From Diadema setosum (taxonomy: Eukaryota; Echinodermata; Echinoidea; Diadematoida; Diadematidae), in NCBI GenBank assembly GCA_033980235.1, contig CM067072.1, positions 23,325,192 through 23,389,191 on the forward strand: a stretch of 64,000 nucleotides of DNA. Reading direction: 5' to 3'. Every line of letters starts with the position of its first letter. Within the stretch, counting starts at the first letter, position 1. Shown piece after piece: positions 49,004-57,250 of the stretch. The notes beneath the pieces are model-generated. The model saw nothing but the letters and a program-made list of their open reading frames with translations. It ran no database searches and was not told the DNA's origin. Both the position numbers and the translations under genes were made by a program.

Positions 49004-52000
49004 AACACACAAGTGATACAACCATATACACGTACTGACATGACATATCCGACTCAGATCCGGTGTCACCAAACTAAACAACCTCTTTCAGTATTGATGT
49101 GTTTCAAGTGCGAATCAGAGCGTATTAAACCATTCAGGTTGAACAGGCTTGTGAGAGTCCTTGTACGGAGGAAACAAAATGATCGTATGTCTTTATCCAT
49201 TGTCTATAATGTCTGTCCATCGAGAAGGAAAAAGGTGATGAATAGCAATCTTTAGGAACACCTGTCTCTGTTTTTGTATGCGGTTTGTAAAGGCAAAGAG
49301 TAGTGATGGCGGATGTATGGAATAAAAACAGAACTTTCGTCAGACTAGTTTTAAACCACAGTAAATCATTAGACAGGATTTATAAAAGAGCTTACCTCCA
49401 GTGTAATAGGTTGGTAGCATTAGGCCTCCAGGCCGACTGTAAAAAGTGCTGGTAGAAGAACACTTTCTCTGCTACACTTTCCGTGAATTGCCATAACTTA
49501 TACGTGAAATGATCCCCCGATCTGCCCAAAGGAAGAACAAAATTACATCGAAATTTTAGTACAAGTACTGCACATTGAATTGCGACACGATACCATACCC
49601 GTTGACGTAAAATCTGACAAAGTATGCGGCGACAGTGTGGATTATGCAGAAACGTGAATAAATTACTATGCCTTTATATTTTGTCACAATAAAAATCTTG
49701 CAGTATAGACACTAATTCTGTCCAATGGCAAAATGGTTTGCCATCGTTAGAATTGATACGATGTTTGAGACGAGTTTTGAAGCTACTAACTGTAGACATT
49801 TTTTTGTAGAGTTGTTTTTTTTTTTTTTTTTTTTTTTTGAATTAATATCAGCTGCATGGGCCAACGCAGGAAACACCTCCTGTGATATATCTTTAGGCCT
49901 ATCTCTGATTATGAAGCGTGGCTGCTATATATTCTCACGTCTTTGCGGTGGTCCTCTATGCCATCAGGTATACAACCCTACCACTGTCTACATCAAGGAT
50001 ACTTAAAAGAGACCCAATAAGAGATGGAAGTAGCCATCCCTCGCTGGCAAAATGTATAGCCTTTCAGGACCAAAACAACAAAAACACCACTGACATTTAT
50101 TTTACATAGTTGTTACCACTTGGGAATTGAAAGGGTTAATAGATCTGATGTCTCTACAGACATTAATGCTCCTCCCGACAAGGAACAACGAAATAATCAC
50201 AAAATTCGGTTCACTTTATTGACATTAAGCCCCTATATGGATGTTTTGCTCATCTTTTTTTCTTTCTTTTGTCTAATGAGCTCCCGGTAGACGTATTTGA
50301 GATAAGGAGCAGTTTGGTATACAACGCTGTTCTCGCTCCACGTGACGAAAGTTTGCCATGTACTGATCATTAAAACGGCAAATTGAACAAAAGATGTTTT
50401 GGTTTCTTTTTTTGTGGGGGTTTGGTTTTTGTTGTTGTTGTTGTTGTTGTTGTTGTTTTGGGGGTTTTTTTTTAGGGAGATGAGATAATGGTCAACCTGT
50501 AGCCATCGTTTATTTCCATGTCACTACTATCAGTCTAAGCACATTTAGAATACGTAGGGGAAGTTTTTGGACTCTCAACACCAGCTTTGTGTCGAAACTA
50601 ATTCCTTGCCATATATCTTGTAATATTTTTCTACTATTTTTCTTCAGATTCCTTGACGCAACCCCCCCCCCAAAAAAAAAACAAAAAACAAAAATCCAAA
50701 CCAAGATTCTGTCATTGCATTATCTGTCAATCACTTCTATCCCAGACTGAGCATGTACATACGGTTACAGCTCGTTATTCCGAAGGTTCGTTATTCCGAA
50801 GGTTCATTGTTCCCAATTTCATTTTCGGATTAACCAATCTTTGGAGTAACGAACCTTCGGAATAACGCCACAAATTTTCGGATTAACGAACCCTTTTTGA
50901 TTTTCGGATTAACGAACCTCTAGGTATAGGGAATTTGCGTGTTTCGGATTAACGACCCTTCGGAATAACGAACCTTCGGAATAGCGAACCTTCGGAATAA
51001 CGAACAGCACCCGTACATACACTAAGTTGCCTGTTTTCCATATAACCAAAATGATTAACAAAAGACATCGAAGGAAAACATGCCATTGCCAGTCAGGCTC
51101 AGTCTACGGGAAGGGGATTTCCACCGTCTTTTGTTAATAATATTATTACTTTAGCAGTGATTGACAGATGACAGAATCTTGAGTTGGAAGGGGTTTTTTT
51201 ATGGGCGTATATCCAAATAATTTGAAGAAAAGTATGTAGTAGGATAATTACAATACGATCATTGGGCACATATTATTCAGATATCATCTTGGCCATATAA
51301 AGAGACAAGTGACGGTGAGGATATATCATGATAAAAGTTAACATGTATATTGCATTGCATAGGCCTATAGTCCCTTTAATGATATAGGCTGAAGTACACA
51401 TTATTTATTCAGTATAGACAGCATCAGCGAAACGCTGAAATTTCTTTCGCTCATGCTGCATTCTTACTGCTTGACCATGGAGAATTATGCTTTTACGTCA
51501 GTATGTGCAAACCACATCACAGTGGGTGAAAAAGGTTCTCTAACAATATTTACGGATCCCACAGCAGAGTCAAATAGATGCGTGTTTACTCCACATACAT
51601 TTTGTGGCCAAATGGAAAACATACGTGAAAACGAAGACTATCAATGTGTAATAAATATTGTAAACTTTACGCTCATGCCAAGAGGAAACTATGAAGAAGT
51701 GCTCGCTGTTTAAATTAGTTATAACAACTGAAGAATGCCGACGTCAGTTCTATTCTAAGTAGTTACTTGTAGTGGCAATTAAAGTAATAAAAGTAGCAAC
51801 GTGTCATGTAGCTGTAACAACAGAAGTAGTTCCAAGCAGTATACTATCATAGTATAGTCAGAGGTCGCAGAACGTTTTTCAGTGTGGCAAACTACGGAAC
51901 AATGGTAGGCCTTAAACCGTCATCCCCCCCCCCCCCTCCTTTACACGGGAAGAAGAAAAGGACGGATCCTCTGAAAATTGTTGTGTTGTAATCATTTTTT

Positions 52001-52075
52001 TCTTCAGAATTATTGTTTTCTTTCTAACGAGCCAAAAAAATGAAGTAGTAGTATGGTAGTACTAGCCTATAACTC

Positions 52076-52123
<48 letters not shown>

Positions 52124-52132
52124 AAGTAGTAA

Positions 52133-52188
<56 letters not shown>

Positions 52189-55100
52189 CACTGTAAAAAC
52201 ATGGGTGTTAGATTGAACACCACGGGTGTTAAATCTAACACCGATCAAACTTCAATAAAGGACCACACCCACAGGTGTTAAAAATGCACTGTGATGGTGT
52301 TGAAAAGTGTTCACCTGACACTTCGTGGTGTTAATTTGACACTGTACCTGGTGTTATTTTGACACTGTACTGGTGTTAATTAAAAAATGACACCACATGG
52401 TGTTGATTTGATACTTGTTGGTGTTAATATCAATGGTTTAACACCCGTCCAGCTTCAATAAGGGACCACACCAGCTGGTGTTACTTTGGTGTAAAATTAT
52501 ATTCACATTTTTCAAAAATCTAGTATTTTAATGTAAAATTCTTGATCGTCTTGTTTAAATTAAAAATCAACAAGAAGTGCAGTTACTAAGAAACTCTTCA
52601 AAAAACAGTTTAAAATTTGGAAATGACACCCGGGGGTGTTAATTTAACACCATAAATGAGCACCGAATATTTAACACCAGCTCGGTGTTCACTATTTAAC
52701 ACCGGACTTTTTGCAGTGTAGTAGTAGTAGTACGTAGTAGAAATAGTGTAGTAGCAGAAGCAGTAGTAGTAGTAGCAGCAGCAGCAGAAGTAATAGTAAT
52801 ATAATAGTAGAAGGAAAGAGGAAAGTGACAAGTATAGTCGACGTATGGCTTATCTGAGGTTTGTTCTACAGACAGTGGTCCCATGATGTCAAGTTAACAT
52901 TACAGTCAGGTCTTCGAATTATCGAAATGAAAAAGGGCTATGCAAATAGATGAAACACATCAGGGCCCTGTTTCATAAAGATATTCGTTAAGTTACGCAT
53001 GACTTTACGAACGACTGGAATATGAAGTGCCAAAATTTGAGCATTTTTTCCTTACGTTTTAACAAAGCACGATAGTATGTTAATATTTTCATATATACTT
53101 GAGCAAAAATACACTTTCAACTAAAAACCTGTGTTAACATGTAAGAATAATTATTATCATCTGCAAACTCCAACTTTAGCTATTGAAATTAACAATGATT
53201 AGGAAACCCACTTGGCTTGCCATATTCAAGTCGTGGGTAAAAGTCGTGCGCAACTTTACGAACAGCTCTATGAAACATGAGCCCTGGTACTCATTTTGCT
53301 TTACCCACTTTAACAGAATCCTATGTCACTATTGAGACATTTGTGCTAAATCAACGATTCAGCTGGTAAACTGTGAATATGAAAAGAGAGTATATGTGTA
53401 TAGATATGAGCATAATATACAAAAAGGTAGATGGATGGATGGACAGATAGATAGAGTTCTAGATAGATATATAGATAAATGGACAGGGAGATGCGACAGA
53501 AATAGATAGAAAACGTACAGAGGACTGACTTATGAAAACATTGTATACAAGGAAGAGCAATTAAAGATTATTGAGATGATATTATACTAAATCACTAATT
53601 ATTCTCACATATCCGGGGCCATCGGTTCTGCCGGTGGGGGAGGTTTCGGAACCTTTTCGACCACGGACGTCTCGACATGCTTGGCCTGGACGGCAAGGAG
53701 TTCCTTGGCGTTCCCTCCGAGATACGTCATCAGAATGGTAAAGGCAACAACAGCTGTGAGGATGATGAAAATAGTGAGCGTCTCCGTGGGTCCCGAACGC
53801 TTGTAGGCGCTCATCGGGACGCGATGATACTTTCGTCGGGTAGCTGCAGGGAGGGAATGGAGAAGAATATGTGCTCTTCCTGGAAACGTTTCTGGGGGAT
53901 TTATCTCAAAATATCTTGGCATTACATGGATCTTACCCCATGGTAATACAGAGCATCATTCCATTATCGAAAGATGCTTCAAACGTGTAAAACCTGAGCT
54001 GCATGCATGGTCCTTTAAGGGGGTATATATCTCACTGAGAGGCGAATGATTGCGAACGTAGCGAATTCCAGGGAATTTTAGGTATCGCCTGGGTTTGTTA
54101 ACAGAACCTTGCAATTCGCAAACAGTTTTCATTGTCGTAAACAGTTTTCATGTGGCAAAGAAATTTCGAACATGTTCAAATTTCTTAACGACAAGAAAAC
54201 CCGTTAACGACAATGAAAACTGATTGCGAATTTGATTGCAACTGTTAACGAACCCTGAAAATCCACAGAACACTCGCTACGCTCGCAAACATTTGCAGCT
54301 CAGTGAGATACCCCCTTTAGAATTCGTATTTCTAATATCTCTGACACGTCCGTAAAGAAAAACATAACAAGATGCGGATTCCCATTTAAAGAAAATCATG
54401 AAATGCGTCAAATAAGTACAACACTATACAAATGTGAGTGACCCGATTTACCGTTCTTTATCTCCCCTACAGATATCTTAAGCATGTAGTGATTCATACA
54501 CCATTCCAGAAAATTGGAATTTGTTTACCATCAAGGTGATAATTAGTAGTTTTCATATATCTTGACAGTGACATCAACATTAACATCAACATCAACAACA
54601 ACATGCTTGTCCTTCATCGAGTCATATGGAAATTTTGCTGAAGATATTATCATCCTGTCCTGGTTACATCGGCAACTGTGAATTGACCGGGTATCGTAGT
54701 GTTAAAGAAAGATTTGACGTACACGTATAATATGTAATTGGTTAAATCAATCAAATCTGCATAAAATCGGAAACACACAAAAATGACATTAGATCTTGGT
54801 TTGTCATGGTGTAAACTGCCCTCCATTTGCAGTGGTCATGAGACATGATGAGATTCTTCACATTTCCATAATTTTTTTAATTGAACAATCAAACATTTTT
54901 AATGTCAACTTAAAGGTGATATCTCACTGAGCGGTGAATGTTGCGACTGTAGCGAATTTAGGTTTCGTCCAGGGTTCGTAAAAAGTTGCAATCAAGTTCG
55001 TTAACAGTTGCAATCAAACTCGCAAACAGAATCATTGTTGCAAACAGTTTTCCATGTCACAATTTGTCGTAAAGAAATTTTGAACATGTTCAATATTTCT

Positions 55101-55946
55101 TTGTCACAAGATAAACTCTTTGCGACAATGAAAACTAATTGCGAATTCGATTGCAATATTGTTAACGAATTTGATTGCAACTGTTAACGAACCCTGACGA
55201 AACCTAAAATTCCCTATATATAGAATTCGATACGCTAACAAGCATTCACCGCTCAGTGAGATACTCCTTTACGAAAAGAAGTTCAATTTTCGACCCAAAT
55301 GATACCAACAGTGATTATGGACATAACAAGCAGATTAGCTTGGAGGTCGGAATTCGAGCCTTATGAAAAATATCTCAGTTCTGTTCAGGTATGTGAGACC
55401 AGGGAGGTGAGAGGATGAGACTCTGTTTCCTATGCTATATATCTGATAAATAAAGCAAGGAGGTGACTCCCTGACTAAAGGTAGTACATTTCGCGACGTA
55501 TGTTCGGGAACGTAGCCAATTTTAGAAGTTAAAATTCGTCAGAGTTCCCAAAGAGTTGCAATCAAATTCGGAATCAAGATAATTTCATTGTCGCAAAAAG
55601 TTTTCCTTGTTGCAAAAATTCGCAAAGAAAATTTTAACACGTTTACACTTTTTCTGCGATTAGAAGAAAAAGCCGCTTGCGAAAGTAAGAACTGTTTGCG
55701 CATTTGATTGCAACTGTTTACGAACCCTGACAAAACATAACATTCTCTCCGCTCGCAAACAGTTGCCACTCAGTGATGTACCTGCTCACGAATACTCCCT
55801 CCAAAACATTTGCCATACGATCACTTACTCATGCTTGCTTCAGTGAATCTGCTTGCGGCTTCATTGTTGGTGAGCACAAAATTTCGAAAAGCGATTGCTA
55901 GAGGCGAGGCGAAGTCGTCGATGAACAGCGCGATAAGGCGACTCAT
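37300..55946 (-). CDS. ST8SIA-like: Alpha-2,8-sialyltransferase (ST8Sia family, GT29), eight coding exons
   Basis: Spliced model: 55946-55829, 53843-53609, 49521-49396, 46612-46441, 43367-43255, 41847-41758, 38346-38108, 37532-37300. The total is 1326 nt, 441 residues plus TGA; every intron is GT-AG and every phase fits. Residues 61-81 form a single hydrophobic anchor. Residues 82-227 are a stem with sequons at N152, N169 and N186. Sialylmotif L runs from about 228 to 280 (C229, VGNSGILLGSQCGRDID, then CNAAP and TTMNPS). Sialylmotif S is around 359-387 (STG, C376, LYGFWPF). Motif III HYFD is 404-407, motif VS H415-x4-E420, and C440 is near the end. Further sequons are N273, N294 and N331. By family knowledge this is a Golgi type II enzyme that transfers sialic acid from CMP-Neu5Ac in alpha-2,8 linkage to a sialylated glycan. 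The acceptor and any polysialylation activity cannot be told from sequence. A shorter start at residue 50 (MSAYKRSGPTE) gives the short cytosolic tail typical of the family. Low doubt about family, moderate doubt about exon 1. Confidence 0.93.
37880..38040. repeat. Short inverted-repeat sequence in intron 7
   Basis: GCTGGAATGGCAATTGTCAT near 37930 and AGTTGCCATTCCAGCAAGAG near 37993 are inverted around AATCCAGCTTCCTGATTGGC. The outer words CCCCATTTCATAAAAAGTTG suggest a MITE of the GGGCCCTGTTTCATAAAG type. It ends about 65 bp from exon 7. Confidence 0.6.
38108..38346 (-). CDS. Sialyltransferase exon 7: middle domain and start of motif S
   Basis: 239 nt; acceptor AATGACAG, donor GTGGGT. It starts by completing AA|G (Lys285). 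It carries FASVKHPANVTSFMHMTS, the W-x-P-C-F core around C313, C323, sequon N331 and GHPDHYRLIWEFWKSRKLGK, ending at LST. HPDHYRLIWEFW followed by STG is the beginning of sialylmotif S, which contacts donor and acceptor. Confidence 0.95.
38769..39152. mobile_element. 384-bp MITE with TATACCCCCGCCAAAC ends and (GACC)n core
   Basis: Left TTATACCCCCGCCAAAC, right GTTTGGCGGGGGTATAA. Inside, (GACC)n with GCCC interruptions (39014-39106) reads as repeating PTDR in one frame; this is not a protein gene. It lies in sialyltransferase intron 6. Confidence 0.92.
38794..38834 (+). repeat. Tandem CAACATTTCATAAGCTTTGG duplication
   Basis: The words AACAACATTTCATAAGCTTT and GGTCAAAA occur twice in direct succession inside the MITE. 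Confidence 0.9.
39388..39720. repeat. Imperfect repeats around ACACCAACACCGAACTTGAAAT
   Basis: AACACCAACACCGAACTTGA (39429) recurs as AACACTAGCACCAAACTTGA (39681), with GCTGGTATTCAACACCGG and GATGCTGGTGTTGAG between. A decayed repeat in intron 6. Confidence 0.5.
39878..39960. repeat. (CA)n microsatellite with a C run
   Basis: CA runs split by CATGCATCCCCCCCCC. Confidence 0.95.
40276..40625 (+). repeat. Probable one-ended repeat, AACCCTAAAAGAGCCGGGG
   Basis: CpG-rich block unlike the surrounding intron, starting AACCCTAAAAGAGCCGGGGC and ending in a 16-bp G run. Resembles half of a larger transposon end; the mate is not seen. Confidence 0.45.
41062..41243. mobile_element. Imperfect inverted-repeat element in intron 6
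   Basis: CATGGCCACCTGTCCGATAA, CTTGGTCACTACCACAAGG on the left; GGGAGTGACCAAGTTATCAA and CATGTCCATG on the right. Arms about 60 bp. Confidence 0.75.
41479..41555. repeat. (TTGA)n microsatellite
   Basis: ATTG/TTGA tetranucleotide run of about 75 bp, 200 bp downstream (on the gene strand) of exon 6. Confidence 0.96.
41758..41847 (-). CDS. Sialyltransferase exon 6: sialylmotif L, second half
   Basis: 90 nt, between acceptor ATGCGCAG and donor GTAAGA. It encodes CNAAPLLKYRDHAGMKSNIT then TMNPSIIER. The RCN start and the TMNPS end are diagnostic of sialylmotif L, but the centre reads D-H-A-G-M-K-S where vertebrate enzymes usually have D-V-G-x-K-T. A sequon (N273) falls inside the motif. No start codon and short length make this exon easy for gene finders to miss. 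Confidence 0.93.
42000..43254. other. Intron 5, nothing further seen
   Basis: The plus-strand frame at 42480-42821 (113 codons) is AT-rich with no recognised domain and lies antisense in the intron. Confidence 0.5.
43255..43367 (-). CDS. Sialyltransferase exon 5: sialylmotif L, first half
   Basis: 113 nt between acceptor TTCTTTCCAG and donor GTAAGA. It encodes ESPLENKKFKR then CSLVGNSGILLGSQCGRDID and SSEYVF. This is a near-consensus ST8Sia sialylmotif L start (C-x-x-VGN-x-GIL, then CG-x-x-ID), which binds the CMP-sialic acid donor. C229 is the conserved motif L cysteine expected to pair with the motif S cysteine (C376). It exits with AG, completed by G of exon 6 (Arg255). Confidence 0.95.
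43368..46440. other. Intron 4, few landmarks
   Basis: A C run at 43814-43832. A plus-strand frame at 43944-44258 (with MLADVQATCGTCGKKATLAC) has two CxxC-like cysteines but no recognisable family. A GT/GC alternating patch (TGTGTGTGCGCGCGCGCACG) sits at about 44631-44656. Confidence 0.45.
46441..46612 (-). CDS. Sialyltransferase exon 4: stem and basic segment
   Basis: 172 nt; the acceptor has a long pyrimidine tract ending GTGTAG, and the donor is GTAAGC. It encodes 57 whole codons, including SELLKSTGNFSSGRNF and YYLNRKPRRGPMRHYKS. Sequons are at N169 and N186. Residues 194-215 are rich in Arg and Lys and sit directly upstream of sialylmotif L. It ends in phase 0, matching exon 5. Confidence 0.88.
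46735..47165. repeat. Degenerate (TGAA)n tract, left part
   Basis: TGAATGAA, CGAACGAA and variants over 430 bp. The tract continues after 47468, on the far side of an inserted MITE. Confidence 0.9.
47226..47460. mobile_element. 235-bp hAT-type MITE with 8-bp target duplication
   Basis: Left ATACCTGCCAACATTTCAAG; right, read inward, ATACTTGCCAACTAGTAAGA. Flanks are TGAATCAC (47218-47225) and GGAATCAC (47461-47468), seven of eight bases equal. Internal AAAATCTTACT/AAATCTGATTT words recur. It interrupts the (TGAA)n tract. Confidence 0.88.
47951..48672. mobile_element. 722-bp element with about 200-bp inverted arms
   Basis: GTGTTAAAAAAAAATTTCCC, ACTTTTGATGCTTGATAGCT, AATAGCTGAATAGTGTACAA on the left recur inverted on the right (TTGTACACTATTCAGCTATT, GATCAAAAGTGGGA, GTAACAC). 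Inner arms pair ACCCTCTGTACAAAACTTGA with GTTTTGTACAGAGGGTT. It lies in sialyltransferase intron 3. No coding. Confidence 0.9.
48965..49003. repeat. (CA)n microsatellite
   Basis: Pure CA run of about 36 bp, about 400 bp from exon 3. Confidence 0.97.
49396..49521 (-). CDS. Sialyltransferase exon 3: stem region
   Basis: 126 nt between acceptor CTTTGGGCAG and donor GTAAGC. The open frame (SGDHFTYKLWQFTESV, then WRPNATNLLHW) contains the W-x-x-N-x-T pattern found in the stem/lumenal start of ST8Sia proteins, with sequon N152. Entry phase takes AT from exon 2 (ATA, Ile); exit leaves AG, completed by A of exon 4 (Arg). The isolated exon is short, so support rests on splice signals, phase and the family-like W/N pattern. 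Confidence 0.82.
50761..51014. mobile_element. 254-bp TIR element built from TTCGGAATAACGAAC words
   Basis: Left CTCGTTATTCCGAAGGTTCG, right CGAACCTTCGGAATAACGAA. Between them TTCGGATTAACGAACC and TTCGGAATAACG occur at least eight times, mostly in one orientation. In intron 2. Confidence 0.9.
51453..51713 (+). pseudogene. Possible Ig-like domain remnant, antisense in intron 2
   Basis: 86 codons with ITVGEKGSLTIFTDP, one Cys before and one inside TFCGQMENI, then NEDYQCVINIVNFTLMPRGN and YEEVL, then TAA. The GEKGSLT...DYQCVINI.N.TL...GNY pattern resembles the B- to F/G-strand layout of an immunoglobulin domain. The first-strand Cys is misplaced and the usual Trp is missing. An acceptor-like TTTTACGTCAG precedes SVCANH. 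Could be a decayed exon or coincidence. Confidence 0.25.
52078..52187. repeat. (AGT)n microsatellite, left part
   Basis: TAG/GTA trinucleotide run interrupted by AGAAGTAGTAAAAG. It resumes at 52718 after an inserted MITE. Confidence 0.96.
52187..52720. mobile_element. 534-bp MITE, CACTGTAAAAA ends, internal GGTGTTA repeats
   Basis: Left TACACTGTAAAAACATGGGT, right CGGACTTTTTGCAGTGTA. At least fifteen GGTGTTA/TAACACC words occur inside. It splits an (AGT)n run. The CACTGTAAAAA-GGTGTT terminus type is common among animal MITEs (established knowledge). No coding. Confidence 0.92.
52961..53286. mobile_element. 326-bp MITE with CAGGGCCCTGTTTCATA ends
   Basis: Left GGGCCCTGTTTCATAAAGAT then TTCGTTAAGTTACGCATGAC; right (inverted) GTCGTGCGCAACTTTACGAA then AGCTCTATGAAACATGAG. 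In intron 2, about 320 bp from exon 2. Confidence 0.85.
53425..53512. repeat. GATA/GATG-rich tract
   Basis: GGATGGATGGACAGATAGAT and variants over about 85 bp. Confidence 0.9.
53609..53843 (-). CDS. Sialyltransferase exon 2: cytosolic tail and membrane anchor
   Basis: Acceptor CCCTGCAG lies before 53843; donor AT|GTGAGA follows 53609. It encodes basic KRSG residues, then the hydrophobic stretch starting TLTIFIILTAVVAFTILMTYL's first 20 residues (positions 61-80 of the long model), then a proline-rich stem start (KPPPPAEP). If the donor is ignored, the frame stops one codon later (ATG TGA). That makes a 118-residue single-pass protein look complete, but the GT donor at that point and the phase match to exon 3 argue for continuation. 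The internal Met (residue 50) is the best alternative start. Confidence 0.8.
54014..54320. mobile_element. CTCACTGAG MITE family, copy 1
   Basis: Left AAGGGGGTATATATCTCACT then GAGAGGCGAATG; right CAGCTCAGTGAGATACCCCC. Inside, AAACAGTTTTCATTGTCGTA and TTAACGACAATGAAAACTGA are inverted. Confidence 0.9.
54911..55273. mobile_element. CTCACTGAG MITE family, copy 2
   Basis: Left TAAAGGTGATATCTCACTGA then GCGGTGAATG; right CATTCACCGCTCAGTGAGAT. The same inner words as copy 1 (GCAATCAA, GTTAACGAA, ACAATGAAAACT). Confidence 0.92.
55476..55790. mobile_element. CTCACTGAG MITE family, copy 3 (diverged)
   Basis: AAGGTAGTACATTTCGCGAC left, GCCACTCAGTGATGTACCTG right, with CAAAGAGTTGCAATCAAATT and GATTGCAACTGTTTACGAAC inside. 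Its right end is about 40 bp from the exon 1 donor. Confidence 0.8.
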
Positions 55947-56022
55947 AGCCGAGGGCTACGAGTCGACACCGAGGCGTCCTCGAAGCCCACGAAGAACAAC
56001 AGCATAGCCCCGAATTACTTAT
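55829..56022 (-). CDS. Sialyltransferase exon 1 (coding part 55946-55829)
   Basis: On the minus strand a candidate acceptor (CTCCGCAG) precedes 56022 and a strong donor GTAAGT follows 55829. The ATG at 55946 (G at -3) has an in-frame TAG just upstream. It opens 39 codons beginning MSRLIALFIDDF, and the last base A joins exon 2 in phase. The N-terminal segment would make a long 60-residue cytosolic tail, unusual for ST8Sia enzymes, so this exon may be mostly 5' UTR, with translation starting at the internal Met in exon 2. An overlapping out-of-frame ATG (CTATGCTG) reads a 20-codon upstream ORF. A further 5' exon may end near 56241, at a GTGAGT donor. Confidence 0.5.
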
Positions 56023-56400
56023 CTGCGGAGAAACACACGATAGCAATAATGTACCAAAGCAACTTCACTGTACTACCATTATAGTACCACTATAACAGGG
56101 TTAATGAAAAAATTCAGTGGCATTCGTTAAGAATGAGAATGGCTCATAATTCATTACAGAACCTTTCTATCACGCTGTGCGCTAAAAGCGCTGTGTATAA
56201 CGCGTTTCAATCAGTCAGTGAAATCAAGTTCTGCACTCACAGTGGTCTCACTCCATACTCCCGCAGGAAAATTTCGGCACAGCGAAAACTTAAATGCGCG
56301 CACGTGTTGCATTCAACGACACCGGTGCTGATTTGTTCATTAATAATAATAACAGTACAAGTTATGTTAATATCGTTTTAATTACAATTATCATTAAGAA
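56023..56400. promoter_or_regulatory. Region upstream of the sialyltransferase; candidate 5' exon/promoter
   Basis: On the minus strand, a donor-like ACCACT|GTGAGTGC (about 56241) ends a stretch with an open frame from the ATG at about 56312 (MQHVRAFKFSLCRNF). Joined to the 56022 acceptor, this frame would meet a stop (TGA) inside exon 1, so if real it is 5' UTR. CpG words and CACGTG lie around 56290-56310. No TATA box is evident. Confidence 0.25.
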
Positions 56401-56640
56401 ATAACAAACTGGTAGTAGCAACAGCATTAGAGGCACTCGTGACAGAAGTAACAGAAGTAGCAATGTAGTAGAAGTAGCATATAGTACTATTGTTGTTTAA
56501 AAGAAAGAAGAGAAAGAGAGAAAAACATTGGGGTCCTATACAACAAATAATTTGCCCCAGTAGTACTGGTACATGGTAGTATATAGCAGTAGAAGTAGTT
56601 TGTGCACCATACAAAGGAATACATAAGGTGTCATCACTAT

Positions 56641-56970
56641 GGGCCCCCACACTTTTTATAACCCGGAAGTACGTAAGTGGCGCTAAGTAGAAATTAGATA
56701 TAGAGATCTTGAAGTGTGAGCGCGGTAAAGTTATGTTTTTCCGCTGAAGACCTTTTTTTTTTTTTGCTTGTCAGCTGAAAAACCCCGGAAATGGAAGGGG
56801 AGAGATGAGTTGAGGACCATTTTTTTTTTTTTTTTTTTGCTTGTCAGCTAAAAAAAAAAAGGGAAATGGAAAGGGAGAGATGAGTGGAGGAAAAGACCTT
56901 TTTTTTTTTTTTACTTGTTAGCTCATGAAACCCGGAAGTGGCCCCACTTTTGAAAACGCTCCGCCGGCCC
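56641..56970. mobile_element. TIR element with internal 70-85 bp tandem units
   Basis: Left GGGCCCCCACACTTTTTATA then ACCCGGAAGT; right ACCCGGAAGTGGCCCCACTT and CCGGCCC (inverse). Inside, three units of a T run followed by GCTTGTCAGCT, AAATGGAA(G/A)GGGAGAGATG and AGT(T/G)GAGGA. Confidence 0.7.
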
Positions 56971-57039
56971 TGAGTAGTAGTATATTAGCAGCAGCAGTAG
57001 CAGCAGAGTAGGAGTAGTAGTAGCAGTCAACCAGTAATA

Positions 57040-57250
<211 letters not shown>

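Larger units (their letters stand above)
53844..55828 (-). other. Sialyltransferase intron 1, filled by three related TIR elements
   Basis: 1985-bp intron. About half is made of three copies of one short inverted-repeat family (listed separately). The remainder shows no coding pattern. Confidence 0.6.
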
